Shown: piece after piece, positions 52,678 to 60,269 of the stretch
Layout: every line of letters begins with the position of its first letter
Numbering within the stretch: position 1 is the first letter of the stretch
The notes under the pieces: model-generated
What the model was told of the DNA's origin: nothing
The model's input: only the letters and a program-made list of their open reading frames with translations
Databases searched by the model: none
Program-made: the position numbers and the translations under genes
Assembly (NCBI GenBank): GCA_016212105.1
Contig: JACRHJ010000047.1
Coordinates: forward strand, 1-64,000
DNA: 64,000 bases
Direction of reading: 5' to 3'
From: Nitrospirota bacterium
Lineage (GTDB): Bacteria > Nitrospirota > JACRHJ01

Positions 52678-52767
52678 TCATCCCATTTCTCCGGCAATCC
52701 TCTTGACTTCTTCCCTCAGGGGGGCCCGGCCCACACCGATGGCCGTCCAGACTATCTCGAAGTCCAC
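52678..52767 (-). pseudogene. Truncated HepT (HEPN toxin) C-terminal remnant
   Basis: Translated on the minus strand, these 30 codons read VDFEIVWTAIGVGRAPLREE followed by VKRIAGEMG and a stop. This matches the C-terminal end of HepT-type HEPN RNases that pair with MNT antitoxins. A TAG lies directly upstream in frame and the catalytic R-x4-6-H part is missing. It follows the MNT gene by 12 bases, the usual order of such modules, so the toxin was lost by deletion. Confidence 0.72.
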
Positions 52768-52779
52768 CTATGGTCTCGC

Positions 52780-53061
52780 TTACGCATACATGACCTCTTC
52801 CAGTATGCGGTCCTTTATGTACGGCTTGAGGGCGTTCTTCGTTACAAGGTCCACCTTCCTGCCAAGCAGCCCTTCAAGGTGCATCTCAAGCCCGATGAAC
52901 TCGAAGAGGCCCACCGGTCGGTCAAACTCTACGAGCACGTCGACGTCGCTCATTTTTGTCTGCTCGCCGCGCGCAAACGAGCCGAACACGCCGATCCGCT
53001 TGACGCCGAACTGTCGCCGGAGTTCATCCTCGTGCTGTCTTAGTATTTCTATGGCGTCCAT
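52780..53061 (-). CDS. mntA: MNT-type nucleotidyltransferase antitoxin
   Basis: The 93-aa product starts MDAIEILRQHEDELRRQFGV and has the minimal nucleotidyltransferase motif IGVFGSFARGEQTKMSDVDV (G-S-F-x10-D-x-D), then LIEF-like strands and VDLVTKNALKPYIKDRILEE. MntA antitoxins AMPylate a Tyr of the HepT toxin. Here only a 30-codon remnant of HepT is left downstream. A start at MLCYHQV (53082) is less likely. Confidence 0.87.
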   Translation of the reverse strand: MDAIEILRQHEDELRRQFGVKRIGVFGSFARGEQTKMSDVDVLVEFDRPVGLFEFIGLEMHLEGLLGRKVDLVTKNALKPYIKDRILEEVMYA

Positions 53062-53121
53062 AACCTGATGATAACACAACACCGTGCCGTGTCAAGGGTT
53101 TTGACCACTCAACGGCAACCG

Positions 53122-53241
53122 CTACGGCATCGGCGGCGCCCCCGCCTTCAACACACCCAAAAACCTCGACCTGAGCATCTCCCCCGTCAGCGCCCTCTTC
53201 ACCGGCGAAAGCCTCAGGAACCCGCCCACGAAGCCGCGCAT
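53122..53241 (-). pseudogene. C-terminal fragment of a second Fe-S protein gene
   Basis: Minus-strand translation gives MRGFVGGFLRLSPVKRALTG followed by EMLRSRFLGVLKAGAPPMP and a stop. It aligns with the C-terminus of the Fe-S protein at 54751-56031 (LRGFVGGFLKLPPVKRALTG, then DMLRSRFLEGVKAGAA). Nothing of the Fe-S domains remains upstream; a TAA lies in frame just before. It is a decayed partial duplication between the MNT and CAP genes. Confidence 0.75.
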
Positions 53242-53250
53242 GCGGCGGCT

Positions 53251-53913
53251 TTATTCCGACGGCTCGAACCCGCCCGCCATGTCGACGACGCAGACGGTAC
53301 CATGCACTTTATGAGGGCCGACGGCCGCACCCGCGACCTTGAAATCCGGGTTGAACAGGTTTGCCCTGTGTCCCCTGCCTGGCACGCCGTCGTCGATAAT
53401 CCAGAGCATCACTATCCGGCGGGGGTCGTCGGTACCGTACGAGATGTTCTCGCCGATGGTCTTTTGCCATGTGCCGCACCTGCCGACGCGGTCGGACATG
53501 CTGAGGCCATCAGGCGATACATGGCCGGTCTGGCCAGCCGCGCCCTGTTTGTCCACATGTTCTCTCGCGGCCCGTTCAAGACCTTCGGAGCGGGTAAGCG
53601 GCCCGACGGGTTTCTGCTTCTTCAGGAACCTTATCGCCTCGTCCACGGCCGACGCGTCCTCCTGCATCTGAAGGTAGTAGGTCTTGGAAAGCCACACCCG
53701 CCTGCCGTCGTACAGCTTCTTCCATTCCCGGAGATACCCGGCATATTTCGCGGGGTCGGTGCGCGCGGCGTTAATCTCGTCGAGAACGTCCCGCGATGCG
53801 CAGTCAATGGAGTCCACGGTCACGGACATGCCGGGCCCATCCGCCGCCGCGAGGCAGGCAAACGCCATCGGCATCAGAAGCAGGAGGAGCGCGGCCAGGA
53901 GAGAGCTTTTCAT
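53251..53913 (-). CDS. Secreted CAP/SCP-domain protein
   Basis: The 220-aa product has a signal peptide (MKSSLLAALLLLLMPMAFACLAAA) and a CAP domain. DVLDEINAARTDPAKYAGYL is at the start, then EHVDKQGAAGQTGHVSPDG, then TIGENISYGTDDPRRIVMLW and the GHRANLFNPDFKVAGAAVGP loop. The two His and two Glu of the CAP cavity are present (EH, GH, GEN, GHR). These secreted proteins bind lipids or peptides in various systems; the role here is unknown. The longer frame to 53967 has no signal function. Confidence 0.88.
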   Translation of the reverse strand: MKSSLLAALLLLLMPMAFACLAAADGPGMSVTVDSIDCASRDVLDEINAARTDPAKYAGYLREWKKLYDGRRVWLSKTYYLQMQEDASAVDEAIRFLKKQKPVGPLTRSEGLERAAREHVDKQGAAGQTGHVSPDGLSMSDRVGRCGTWQKTIGENISYGTDDPRRIVMLWIIDDGVPGRGHRANLFNPDFKVAGAAVGPHKVHGTVCVVDMAGGFEPSE

Positions 53914-54024
53914 GCGGTCACAACACTTCCAAATAAAAAGTCCCCGGCGGTTGCAGGGGACAAGCAAGAGTCGCGCCGGTAGGGACCAGGCAGTCGCAGC
54001 CGTGGCCGAGCCTGCATGATAATT

Positions 54025-54380
54025 TGGTGGAGGCGGCGGGAATCGAACCCGCGTCCGAAAACTCCAGACTGCAAGCGTCTACATACATAGCCGAAGTACG
54101 TTTAACCTCCACCGGCGCCCTTCGGCAGGCTCCGAACTGGAAGCGGTTCCGCCAAGGTCTCACCCCGCCCTCGCGGAAGGGAGGGAGGGGAAAAGCCCGC
54201 GATTATGACACCCTTGCCCGGCCTCCGCGAACCAAAAGCCGGAAGGGCGTTAGCAGCCTAAGCTGCTAAAGCGTACTCGTTGTTGTTGGCGAGTATGTTT
54301 GTTTTCCGAACGTTTAACGAGCGTTTGGACCTCGGTATGCAGCCTGCGCCAAGATATTCCCGTCGAAACCCTTCGCCCCC
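54025..54380 (-). ncRNA. ssrA: Transfer-messenger RNA
   Basis: tmRNA rescues stalled ribosomes and tags their products. On the minus strand the 5' end GGGGGCGAAGGGTTTCGACG is near 54380. The 3' end carries the tRNA-like T-arm (GGTTCGATTCCCGCCGCC) and CCA at 54025. The 7-bp acceptor stem pairs with one G-U. The tag reading frame lies at 54258-54290 and encodes ANNNEYALAA plus stop, with the conserved ALAA end. Its length (~356 nt) is normal. An ORF called across it is not real. Confidence 0.95.
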
Positions 54381-54459
54381 ATGTGGAGAACTGTTTACAA
54401 CGACCTGACGATAATATATTATAGGACTTAATTAGGGCGAATACAAGGGAAAAGAGAAG

Positions 54460-54740
54460 GCAAATCCCCCCTGTAGTCCCCCCTTTTCCAAAGTGGGGAC
54501 GAAGATTTCAGCCTCCCCTTTTGACAAAGGGGGATTGAGGGGGATTTGAAATTGCCGTCATTCCCGCGAAGGCGGGAATCCAGGAAGTTGTAGTTTCTTC
54601 ATGTAGGGGCGGGTCTCCGTGCCCGCCCTGGTTTTTGTAGGGCGCGACGCCCTCGGCGCGCCGAGAATGCAAAGGGCCGACACGCGGGTCGGACCCTACA
54701 TAAAATCCTTCACGAACACGAACCACGAACACGTCCCACG
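54460..54740. repeat. Repeat mosaic with CACGAA array
   Basis: AAATCCCCC.../GGGGGATT elements (54462-54550), a CATTCCCGCGAAGGCGGGAA palindrome (54560-54579), a GTAGGGGCGGG...GCCCGCC element (54603-54628), a GGGCGCGACGCCCTCGGCGC piece and GGGCCGACAC...GTCGGACCC (54673-54693) run up to a CACGAA array at 54709-54740, ten bases before the Fe-S protein start. Confidence 0.8.
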
Positions 54741-54750
54741 GGGTTTTTCA

Positions 54751-56031
54751 ATGGGCCACATCTACAAAAAACTCGGCGATAAGATCGACGGCCTGTCCGT
54801 GCGTGCGCCGTGGGACGAGACGTTCCACAAAATCCTCGCGGAGCTGTACTCGCCGGAGGAGGCCGAGGTCGTGGTGAAGATGCCGTACGCGATGGCGAAC
54901 CTCGGCAGGATTGGGCGCGTCACCGGCATACCCGAGGCGCGGCTCCGGAACACCCTCGAAGGCCTCGCCGACAAGGGCCTCGTCCTCGACCTCTTCATCG
55001 GCGGCGAGTACGTCTATATGCCCTCGCCGATGGTAATTGGCATCTTCGAGTTCACAATGATGCGCGCGGGCGGGGTGGACCATAAAAAGCTCGCGGGTCT
55101 GTTCCGCGAGTACATGTTCGGGGATTTCGGCAGGACAAACTTTGCGGAGGGCCGCATCGCGATGATGCGCGCCCTGCCCTACGAGTCCGTGATAAAGGAC
55201 GAGCCGCACGTCGAGGTCCTGGACTACGAGCGTGCGCGGTCGATTATCGAGGGGTCGAGGAAGTTCTCAATAGGCACCTGCTCCTGCCGCCACGAGAAGC
55301 TCCACGCCGGCGAGAAGACCTGTGACGTCCCGCTCGACACATGCTCTTCCTTCGGGTTCGCGGCGGACTACCTGATACGACACGGACTCGCAAAGGAGGT
55401 ATCGAAGACCGAGGCGTTTGAGAACCTCGCCCGGTCGAAGGAGCTTGGCCTGGTGCTTAACGCGGACAACGTCAGAAACGGCGTCGCGTACATATGCCAC
55501 TGCTGCGGCTGCTGCTGCAACGTGCTGCTGGGCGTGAGCCGACACGGATACGGCAACATCGTCGTCACGTCCGGCTTCGTCCCGGATATAGAACCGGCTG
55601 TCTGCAAGGGCTGCGGGCAGTGCGCGAAGGCCTGCCCGGTCGGGGCGATGAAGATGCACCCGGCTGGGGACCCTCAGAAGCCCAGGAAGATGCGGCCCGC
55701 ACCGGATGCGTCCGTGTGCCTCGGCTGCGGCGTGTGCGGGTTGAACTGCAAAACGGGGGCATTAAAGCTTGGCCGGGGTGAGAAGAAGCCCATACTCCCG
55801 GAGGACACGTTCGAGCGCGTGATACTCCAGTGCCTGGAGAAGGGCACGCTCCAGAACATGATGTTCGACGACCCGGGCCGTCTCACGCACAGGTTCCTGC
55901 GCGGGTTTGTGGGAGGGTTCCTGAAACTCCCGCCCGTCAAGCGCGCGCTGACGGGGGATATGCTTCGGTCGAGGTTCCTTGAAGGCGTCAAGGCCGGTGC
56001 GGCCAGGCAGGGCGGGCTGCCCGAGCTGTAA
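54751..56031 (+). CDS. Multi-cluster 4Fe-4S ferredoxin-type protein
   Basis: The 426-aa product has an N-terminal winged-helix-like region (residues 25-90: EAEVVVKMPYAMANLGRIGR). A Cys-rich middle (GTCSCRHEKLHAGEKTCDVP, then CSSF) and the unusual segment YICHCCGCCCNVLLGV follow. Two 4Fe-4S motifs, VCKGCGQCAKACPVGAM and VCLGCGVCGLNCKTGAL, precede a C-terminal helical tail. It could be a cytosolic electron carrier or iron-sulfur regulator. Similar proteins are annotated only as 4Fe-4S binding. The longer frame to 54619 is repeat DNA. A fragment of a second copy is at 53122-53241. Confidence 0.85.
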   Translation: MGHIYKKLGDKIDGLSVRAPWDETFHKILAELYSPEEAEVVVKMPYAMANLGRIGRVTGIPEARLRNTLEGLADKGLVLDLFIGGEYVYMPSPMVIGIFEFTMMRAGGVDHKKLAGLFREYMFGDFGRTNFAEGRIAMMRALPYESVIKDEPHVEVLDYERARSIIEGSRKFSIGTCSCRHEKLHAGEKTCDVPLDTCSSFGFAADYLIRHGLAKEVSKTEAFENLARSKELGLVLNADNVRNGVAYICHCCGCCCNVLLGVSRHGYGNIVVTSGFVPDIEPAVCKGCGQCAKACPVGAMKMHPAGDPQKPRKMRPAPDASVCLGCGVCGLNCKTGALKLGRGEKKPILPEDTFERVILQCLEKGTLQNMMFDDPGRLTHRFLRGFVGGFLKLPPVKRALTGDMLRSRFLEGVKAGAARQGGLPEL

Positions 56032-56069
56032 ACACCCTTCCGGCCGACCAGTTGAGACCTCGCTTGCCG

Positions 56070-56144
56070 TTTGAGATGGTTTCAGCATAGGCGGACGCGG
56101 CGTTCGTGGGGGCGGTGAGGGGCAGGTTTCCGGTGGCTGAATAA
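56070..56144 (+). pseudogene. Fragment of a YdjM-like gene 3' end
   Basis: Translation in the frame starting TTT at 56070 gives FEMVSA, stop, ADAAFVGAVRGRFPVAE, stop. This matches the C-terminus of the gene at 7847-8428 (LEMVSSRADAALVGAVRGRF...). Only about 25 codons remain and one is a stop. It lies 38 bases after the Fe-S gene. Confidence 0.7.
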
Positions 56145-56167
56145 TCTGTATATAACAGGAGGCTGTT

Positions 56168-56461
56168 ATGGCGCAGGAGTTGACGGAGAAAGAGAAGAAG
56201 TATATCGAGAAATCATATAAGACATTCTTCGGGAAAACATTGTGGCTTTACATAGCTCTTATTGTGATTGCAGCTGCGGGCAGTATCTTCATGATCGCAA
56301 TGCTTATAACGATGCCGCCTCCGAATAATACAATAGAACACCTACTAATCGAACGCGGGTTAGACATACTCTTCAGTCTTGTGCTGATGTTGATTTTATT
56401 GATTAGCACAGTATGGCTGCACAGAAAATATCTCGTCATTATCAAGAAGCTGCAGGATTAG
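56168..56461 (+). CDS. Small AT-rich membrane protein, unrecognised
   Basis: The 97-aa product starts MAQELTEKEKKYIEKSYKTF, a charged helix, and has two hydrophobic segments (about residues 26-48 and 68-88) with a short cytosolic end. AGGAGGC precedes the ATG. Base composition is clearly lower in GC than the surroundings, which suggests acquisition. I see no motif linking it to a known family. Confidence 0.6.
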   Translation: MAQELTEKEKKYIEKSYKTFFGKTLWLYIALIVIAAAGSIFMIAMLITMPPPNNTIEHLLIERGLDILFSLVLMLILLISTVWLHRKYLVIIKKLQD

Positions 56462-56927
56462 CCGGATAAACCCACCCCCACCCCAGCCCTCCCCCTGTGC
56501 AGGGGGCAGGAGATTCGTCGAAGCCGTTTTTTTATTGACTGCTTCAACCATTATCCCCCCTCTTAAGATAAGAGGGGGGCAGGGGGGCGTTATGAAGGAT
56601 TGCGCAAACCGCATCAGACACCATCACCCCCGGCCCCCTTCGGCTTCGCTCAGGGCAGGGCTCTCTCCCATTGCAGGGAGAGGGGAGATTCGTTGAAGCC
56701 CTTTATATTATTCCTGCTCGAATCTTCCCCTCCCTTCACAGGGAGGGGATAAGAGGGAAGGGTTGGTTTATCTTCCCCCCCCTCTCCTCGCGGGAGAGAG
56801 CCTGCCCTGAGCGAAGCCGAAGGGGGGTTGGGGGTGAGGGGTCTCCAACTAATGGGGGGCAGGTAGCGTCTTCCTCCCCTATTTTACCTCTCTATTCACA
56901 ATTACAACCCCCAACACCAATTAGCTG
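56462..56927. repeat. 466-base repeat-only gap
   Basis: It is composed of CCCCAGCCCTCCCCCTGTGC (56476-56495), a CCCCCCTCTTA...TAAGAGGGGGG palindrome (56554-56579), CCCTCTCC-type elements with a TCGGCTTCGCTCAGGGCAGG insert (56628-56690 and 56775-56850) and CCCTCCCTTCACAGGGAGGGG (56728-56749). The pair at 17878-17982 is the same arrangement. No gene. Confidence 0.8.
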
Positions 56928-56956
56928 TTGACTTTACCCCGCAATTATATTATAAA
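56928..56956 (+). promoter_or_regulatory. Sigma70-type promoter of tRNA-Ser
   Basis: TTGACT (56928-56933), 17-base spacer, TATAAA (56951-56956), 14 bases before the tRNA 5' end. Confidence 0.75.
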
Positions 56957-56969
56957 AAAGGTTCTTCGC

Positions 56970-57059
56970 GGAGAGATGGCCGAGTGGTCGAAGGCGGTTG
57001 ACTCGAAATCAACTGTGGGGGTGACCTCACCGGGGGTTCGACTCCCTCTCTCTCCGCCA
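56970..57059 (+). tRNA. tRNA-Ser (anticodon CGA)
   Basis: The 90-nt class II tRNA has an acceptor GGAGAGA/TCTCTCC plus G and an encoded CCA. The anticodon arm GTTGA-CTCGAAA-TCAAC (anticodon CGA, reading UCG), a long variable arm and a T-arm GGGGGTTCGACTCCC are all present. Confidence 0.95.
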
Positions 57060-57070
57060 GAGAAAAAGGC

Positions 57071-57100
57071 CGTGTTTCGTGTTCGTTATACGTGTTCGTG
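57071..57100 (-). repeat. CACGAA-type array between tRNA genes, copy 1
   Basis: On the minus strand this is CTTCACGAACACG-TATAACGAACACGAAACACG. It is the only copy not oriented toward a downstream gene on its own strand. Confidence 0.6.
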
Positions 57101-57146
57101 AAGAAGAAGCCATTTACACCTGATCAACTTTCCGGTGTTATGGTTT

Positions 57147-57180
57147 TCACGAACACGAACCACGAGCACGAACCACGTTT
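57147..57180 (+). repeat. CACGAA-type array upstream of tRNA-Ser(GGA), copy 2
   Basis: TTCACGAACACGAACCACGA continues into GCACGAACCACGTTT, ending 10 bases before the tRNA 5' end. Confidence 0.7.
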
Positions 57181-57190
57181 CTACGGCTGC

Positions 57191-57281
57191 GGAGAGGTGA
57201 CCGAGTGGCCGAAGGTGCGCGACTGGAAATCGCGTGTATGCCAAAAGTGTACCGTGGGTTCGACTCCCACCCTCTCCGCCA
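57191..57281 (+). tRNA. tRNA-Ser (anticodon GGA)
   Basis: The 91-nt class II tRNA has an acceptor GGAGAGG/CCTCTCC plus G and an encoded CCA. The anticodon arm is CGCGA-CTGGAAA-TCGCG (anticodon GGA), with a long variable arm and T-arm GTGGGTTCGACTCCCAC. Confidence 0.95.
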
Positions 57282-57387
57282 GATTTTCCAGGGGTCAGCA
57301 GTCAGGGACCGGCGGCTGTACAGGCTTTTTTGAGTTTGTCAGTCTCCTGTCCCTGACCGCTTATCCCCTGCATTCAGACATCCTATG

Positions 57388-57500
57388 GGCCGTCGAGCCG
57401 GGTTCCGCGCGGCGGGAAACCGTGAACCACGTCAGGTCCGGAAGGAAGCAGCGTTAAGCGGAGCTTCTCGGGCGCCGCGGACCAGCCTGGTTCGCCGGTC
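57388..57500 (+). ncRNA. ffs: Signal recognition particle RNA (small 4.5S type)
   Basis: The conserved domain-IV core GTCAGGTCCGGAAGGAAGCA GC (57431-57452) is present, flanked by GC-rich complementary arms (CGCGCGGCG and CGCCGCGG). The RNA scaffolds Ffh for co-translational protein targeting. Exact ends are estimated. It lies between tRNA-Ser and dnaX, a common location for ffs. Confidence 0.92.
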
Positions 57501-57686
57501 CTTAAGATGTCTGAAGCGCCGCAGGCGGGCGCCGTCCGTTTTCAATCGGGCTTCCGGCGCCTGCAAACAAAAGTCTGAAGCGGGCCGGGCGGCCCTTGCC
57601 GGCCACCGTTCATTGACGCTCATAGACTATCCCCGCGGGAACCTTACACGACCGTCCTTGCCCCCTATTGTCTTTCGGAGCCACAG

Positions 57687-59405
57687 ATGAGCTACACCGT
57701 CCTGGCCAGGAAATGGCGCCCCCAGAAGTTCGAGGATGTCGTCGGCCAGAGGCATGTAACCCAGAGCCTCGTCAATGCGCTCAGCATGGGCAGGGTCGCG
57801 CATGCATTCCTTTTCTCAGGCACACGAGGCGTCGGCAAGACCACCACGGCGAGGATTCTGGCCAAGGCGCTCAACTGCGTCCAGGGCCCGACCCCGGAGC
57901 CGTGCGGCGTATGCGACTCGTGCACCGAGATTACGCGCGGCGTATCCGTGGACGTGATGGAGATAGACGGCGCGTCGAACACCGGCGTGGACAACGTCCG
58001 GGAACTCCGCGAGAACGTCAAATACGCCCCGTCCCGGGGACGGCACAAGGTCTACATAATAGACGAAGTGCACATGCTCTCGACCTCGGCCTTCAACGCG
58101 CTCTTAAAGACGCTCGAAGAGCCGCCGGAGCACGTGGTCTTCATATTCGCCACGACGGACCCGCACAAGGTCCCGGCTACGATACTGTCCCGCTGCCAGC
58201 ACTACGACTTCCGGCGCGTGCCCAAGGCGCAGCTCCAGGCGCACCTGAAGGGCCTGTGCGACCTCGAAGGGCTGAAGGTCGAGGATGCGGCATTGGCGAG
58301 GCTTGCCACGCTCGCGGAGGGTTCCGTCAGGGACTCGCTCAGCCTGCTCGACCAGGTCGTCTCGTTCCGGGGCGAGGAGGGCGTCAGCGAGGCGGACATA
58401 GACGACATTCTCGGCCTCGTCGGGCGCGAGGCGGTAAAGGGCGCGGCGAAGGCGGTCACGACCCAGGACCCCGCGGAGGCGGTGGAGGTCGTCGCGGGCC
58501 TGGTGGACAAGGGCCACGACCTCAGGCGTTTCTCGACCGCGCTGCTTGAGTTCTTCCGTGACATACTCGTGACCAAGGTTGTAAAGGCGCCGGAGAAAAC
58601 GCTTGAGCTTCCCACGTCCGAGATAGACGAGATTAAGGCGATAGCGAAGGGCATCACCGCCGAAGAGGTCATGCGGGTGATGAACATACTCGCCCGGCTC
58701 TCCGAGGAGATGAAGTGGTCGGCGCACCCTAAGATCTCGGTAGAGCTTGCCCTGATTAAGGCCGCGTCCCGGCCCATAAGCTCCATTGAGGACGTCCTCG
58801 CGAGCGTCAGCCGTCTGAAAGACGGGGGCTGCGCATCCACCGCCGTGCGGGAGACACGGGCGCCGGGTACGGGCTTCGGGCAGGCTGCCCATGCGACAGA
58901 AGGCCCACAACCGTCCGCGCCGCGCAGGTCCGTCCGGGAGCCGCTGCCGACGGCCGACGACTCCGCCTACTACGACAGCCCCGCCCCGTCGGTCGCAGCG
59001 GGCGACTCCGAGGCGACCGAGCTGTGGGACCAGGCGCGAGCAGGCATTAAGGCGATGGGCAAGGCCCCGCTCGCCGCGAAGATGATGACCGCCGCTCCGG
59101 AGAAGGTGGACGGCAGCCAGCTCGTCGTCGTCAACCAGGGCGTGCTTGAGATAAAAGACGACGAGGTCGCGCTGATAAACCAGGCGCTCGAAGCGATAAA
59201 GGGGCCGGGCTTTACATTAAAGGTTACGCGCGGCGCGGGCTCCGGCGTGAAGAAGAAGACCCTCGCCGAGGTAAAACAGGAGCGCGAGGTCACCCGCAAG
59301 GACAAGATGAAGTCGGAGGCCGTGGAGCACCCGTTCGTCAAGTCCGCCCTCGACCTCTTCGGCGGCGAGGTCGTGGACGTCGTTGATGAGAAGGCGGGGA
59401 CGTAG
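57687..59405 (+). CDS. dnaX: DNA polymerase III subunits gamma/tau
   Basis: The 572-aa clamp-loader ATPase shows the SYTVLARKWRPQKFEDVVGQ N-terminus, Walker A FSGTRGVGKTTTARILAKAL (about residues 44-63), a zinc module (C-x8-C-x2-C-x2-C in NCVQGPTPEPCGVCDSCTEI) and the Walker B region IIDEVHMLSTSAFNALLKTL, then sensor-1 FIFATTDPHKVPATI. The C-terminal tau-like region is Ala/Pro-rich and short. No programmed frameshift slippery run is obvious. ybaB and recR follow, the classic order. Confidence 0.96.
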   Translation: MSYTVLARKWRPQKFEDVVGQRHVTQSLVNALSMGRVAHAFLFSGTRGVGKTTTARILAKALNCVQGPTPEPCGVCDSCTEITRGVSVDVMEIDGASNTGVDNVRELRENVKYAPSRGRHKVYIIDEVHMLSTSAFNALLKTLEEPPEHVVFIFATTDPHKVPATILSRCQHYDFRRVPKAQLQAHLKGLCDLEGLKVEDAALARLATLAEGSVRDSLSLLDQVVSFRGEEGVSEADIDDILGLVGREAVKGAAKAVTTQDPAEAVEVVAGLVDKGHDLRRFSTALLEFFRDILVTKVVKAPEKTLELPTSEIDEIKAIAKGITAEEVMRVMNILARLSEEMKWSAHPKISVELALIKAASRPISSIEDVLASVSRLKDGGCASTAVRETRAPGTGFGQAAHATEGPQPSAPRRSVREPLPTADDSAYYDSPAPSVAAGDSEATELWDQARAGIKAMGKAPLAAKMMTAAPEKVDGSQLVVVNQGVLEIKDDEVALINQALEAIKGPGFTLKVTRGAGSGVKKKTLAEVKQEREVTRKDKMKSEAVEHPFVKSALDLFGGEVVDVVDEKAGT

Positions 59406-59735
59406 GCGGAGACCCCTCACCCCCAACCCCCTCTCCCGCGAGGAGAGGGGGAATAATGGTGTCATTCTGAGCGAAGCGAAGAATCCGCCTGTATCCAATG
59501 TCTGTCATTCCCGCCCGTTCGACTTCGCTCAGGGCAGGCTCCGGCGGGAATCCAGGGGTTGCTTTTGTGTAGGGACAGGTCCCTGTGCCTGCCCTGCCTG
59601 TCATTGCGAGGAGCCGAAGGCGACGCGGCAATCTCAGCCTTTAAGAACCGAGGTTGCCACGCTTCGCTCGCAATGACGAGCAAAACAAAGGGCCGACACG
59701 CGCTTCGCTTGGTACGGCCCCTACAAAATGCATCA
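59405..59735. repeat. Repeat mosaic between dnaX and ybaB
   Basis: CCCCTCTCC...GGAGAGGGGG (59417-59450), CATTCTGAGCGAAGCGAAGAATCCGCC (59463-59489), a GGAATCC/TCATTCCCGCC unit with a CTTCGCTCAGGGCAGGCTCC insert (59507-59552), GTAGGGACAGG...CCTGCCC (59570-59597), CATTGCGAGGAGCCGAAGGC...GGCAATCTC (59601-59636) with its inverse TTGCCACGCTTCGCTCGCAATG, and GGGCCGACAC...GTACGGCCCC (59689-59719) fill the gap. Confidence 0.85.
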
Positions 59736-59764
59736 AGATAGAACCATAATATAGCGAGGATAGC

Positions 59765-60109
59765 ATGTCCAAGAAGATGCTCGGCAACATTATGAAGCAG
59801 GCCCAGATGATGCAGGACAAGATGGCCAAAATCCAGGAGGAGGCCGCGCTCAAGCAGGTCACCGCCACCGCGGGCGGCGGCATGGTCACGGTCACCGCCA
59901 ACGGGAAGATGGAAATCCTGTCCATGAAGATAGAGAAAGAGGTCGTTGACCCCTCCGACATCGACATGCTCCAGGACCTAATCGTCGCCGCGACAAACGA
60001 GGCGCTCAAGAAGGCACAGGACATGATGTCGGACGAGATGGGCAAGGTCACGTCCGGCCTGGGGCTCCCCGGCATGGGCGGGCTCGGTGGACTCGGGAAC
60101 CTCTTTTAA
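59765..60109 (+). CDS. ybaB: YbaB/EbfC family nucleoid-associated protein
   Basis: The 114-aa product begins [20 protein letters not shown] and shows the YbaB dimer core ([20 protein letters not shown]) and the C-terminal Gly-rich tail [17 protein letters not shown]. YbaB binds DNA as a tweezer-like dimer. It lies between dnaX and recR as in most bacteria. Confidence 0.95.
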   Translation: MSKKMLGNIMKQAQMMQDKMAKIQEEAALKQVTATAGGGMVTVTANGKMEILSMKIEKEVVDPSDIDMLQDLIVAATNEALKKAQDMMSDEMGKVTSGLGLPGMGGLGGLGNLF

Positions 60110-60269
60110 ACCATGGGGCTCCGCCCCATACCCCTTCTGCCTTAAAGCCCCGCGGATAACGCGAGGGGGTGCTTACCCCCTCGTATTATCCGTTGAAGTT
60201 AAACTCAAATGGGTCCAGGGGTCCGTGACTCCGTGGGGGTTTGGGGGCAAAGCCCCCAAGGTGTAACAG
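60110..60269. repeat. Gap between ybaB and recR
   Basis: Two inverted elements are seen: ATGGGGCTCCGCCCCAT (60113-60129) and TTTGGGGGCAAAGCCCCCAA (60239-60258). A GGGGGTGCTTACCCCC hairpin (60164-60179) also occurs. There is no gene. Confidence 0.6.

Noticed and set aside
57092-57690. Open frames across tRNA-Ser, SRP RNA and the dnaX leader
   Set aside because: They overlap RNA genes and have no coding character.
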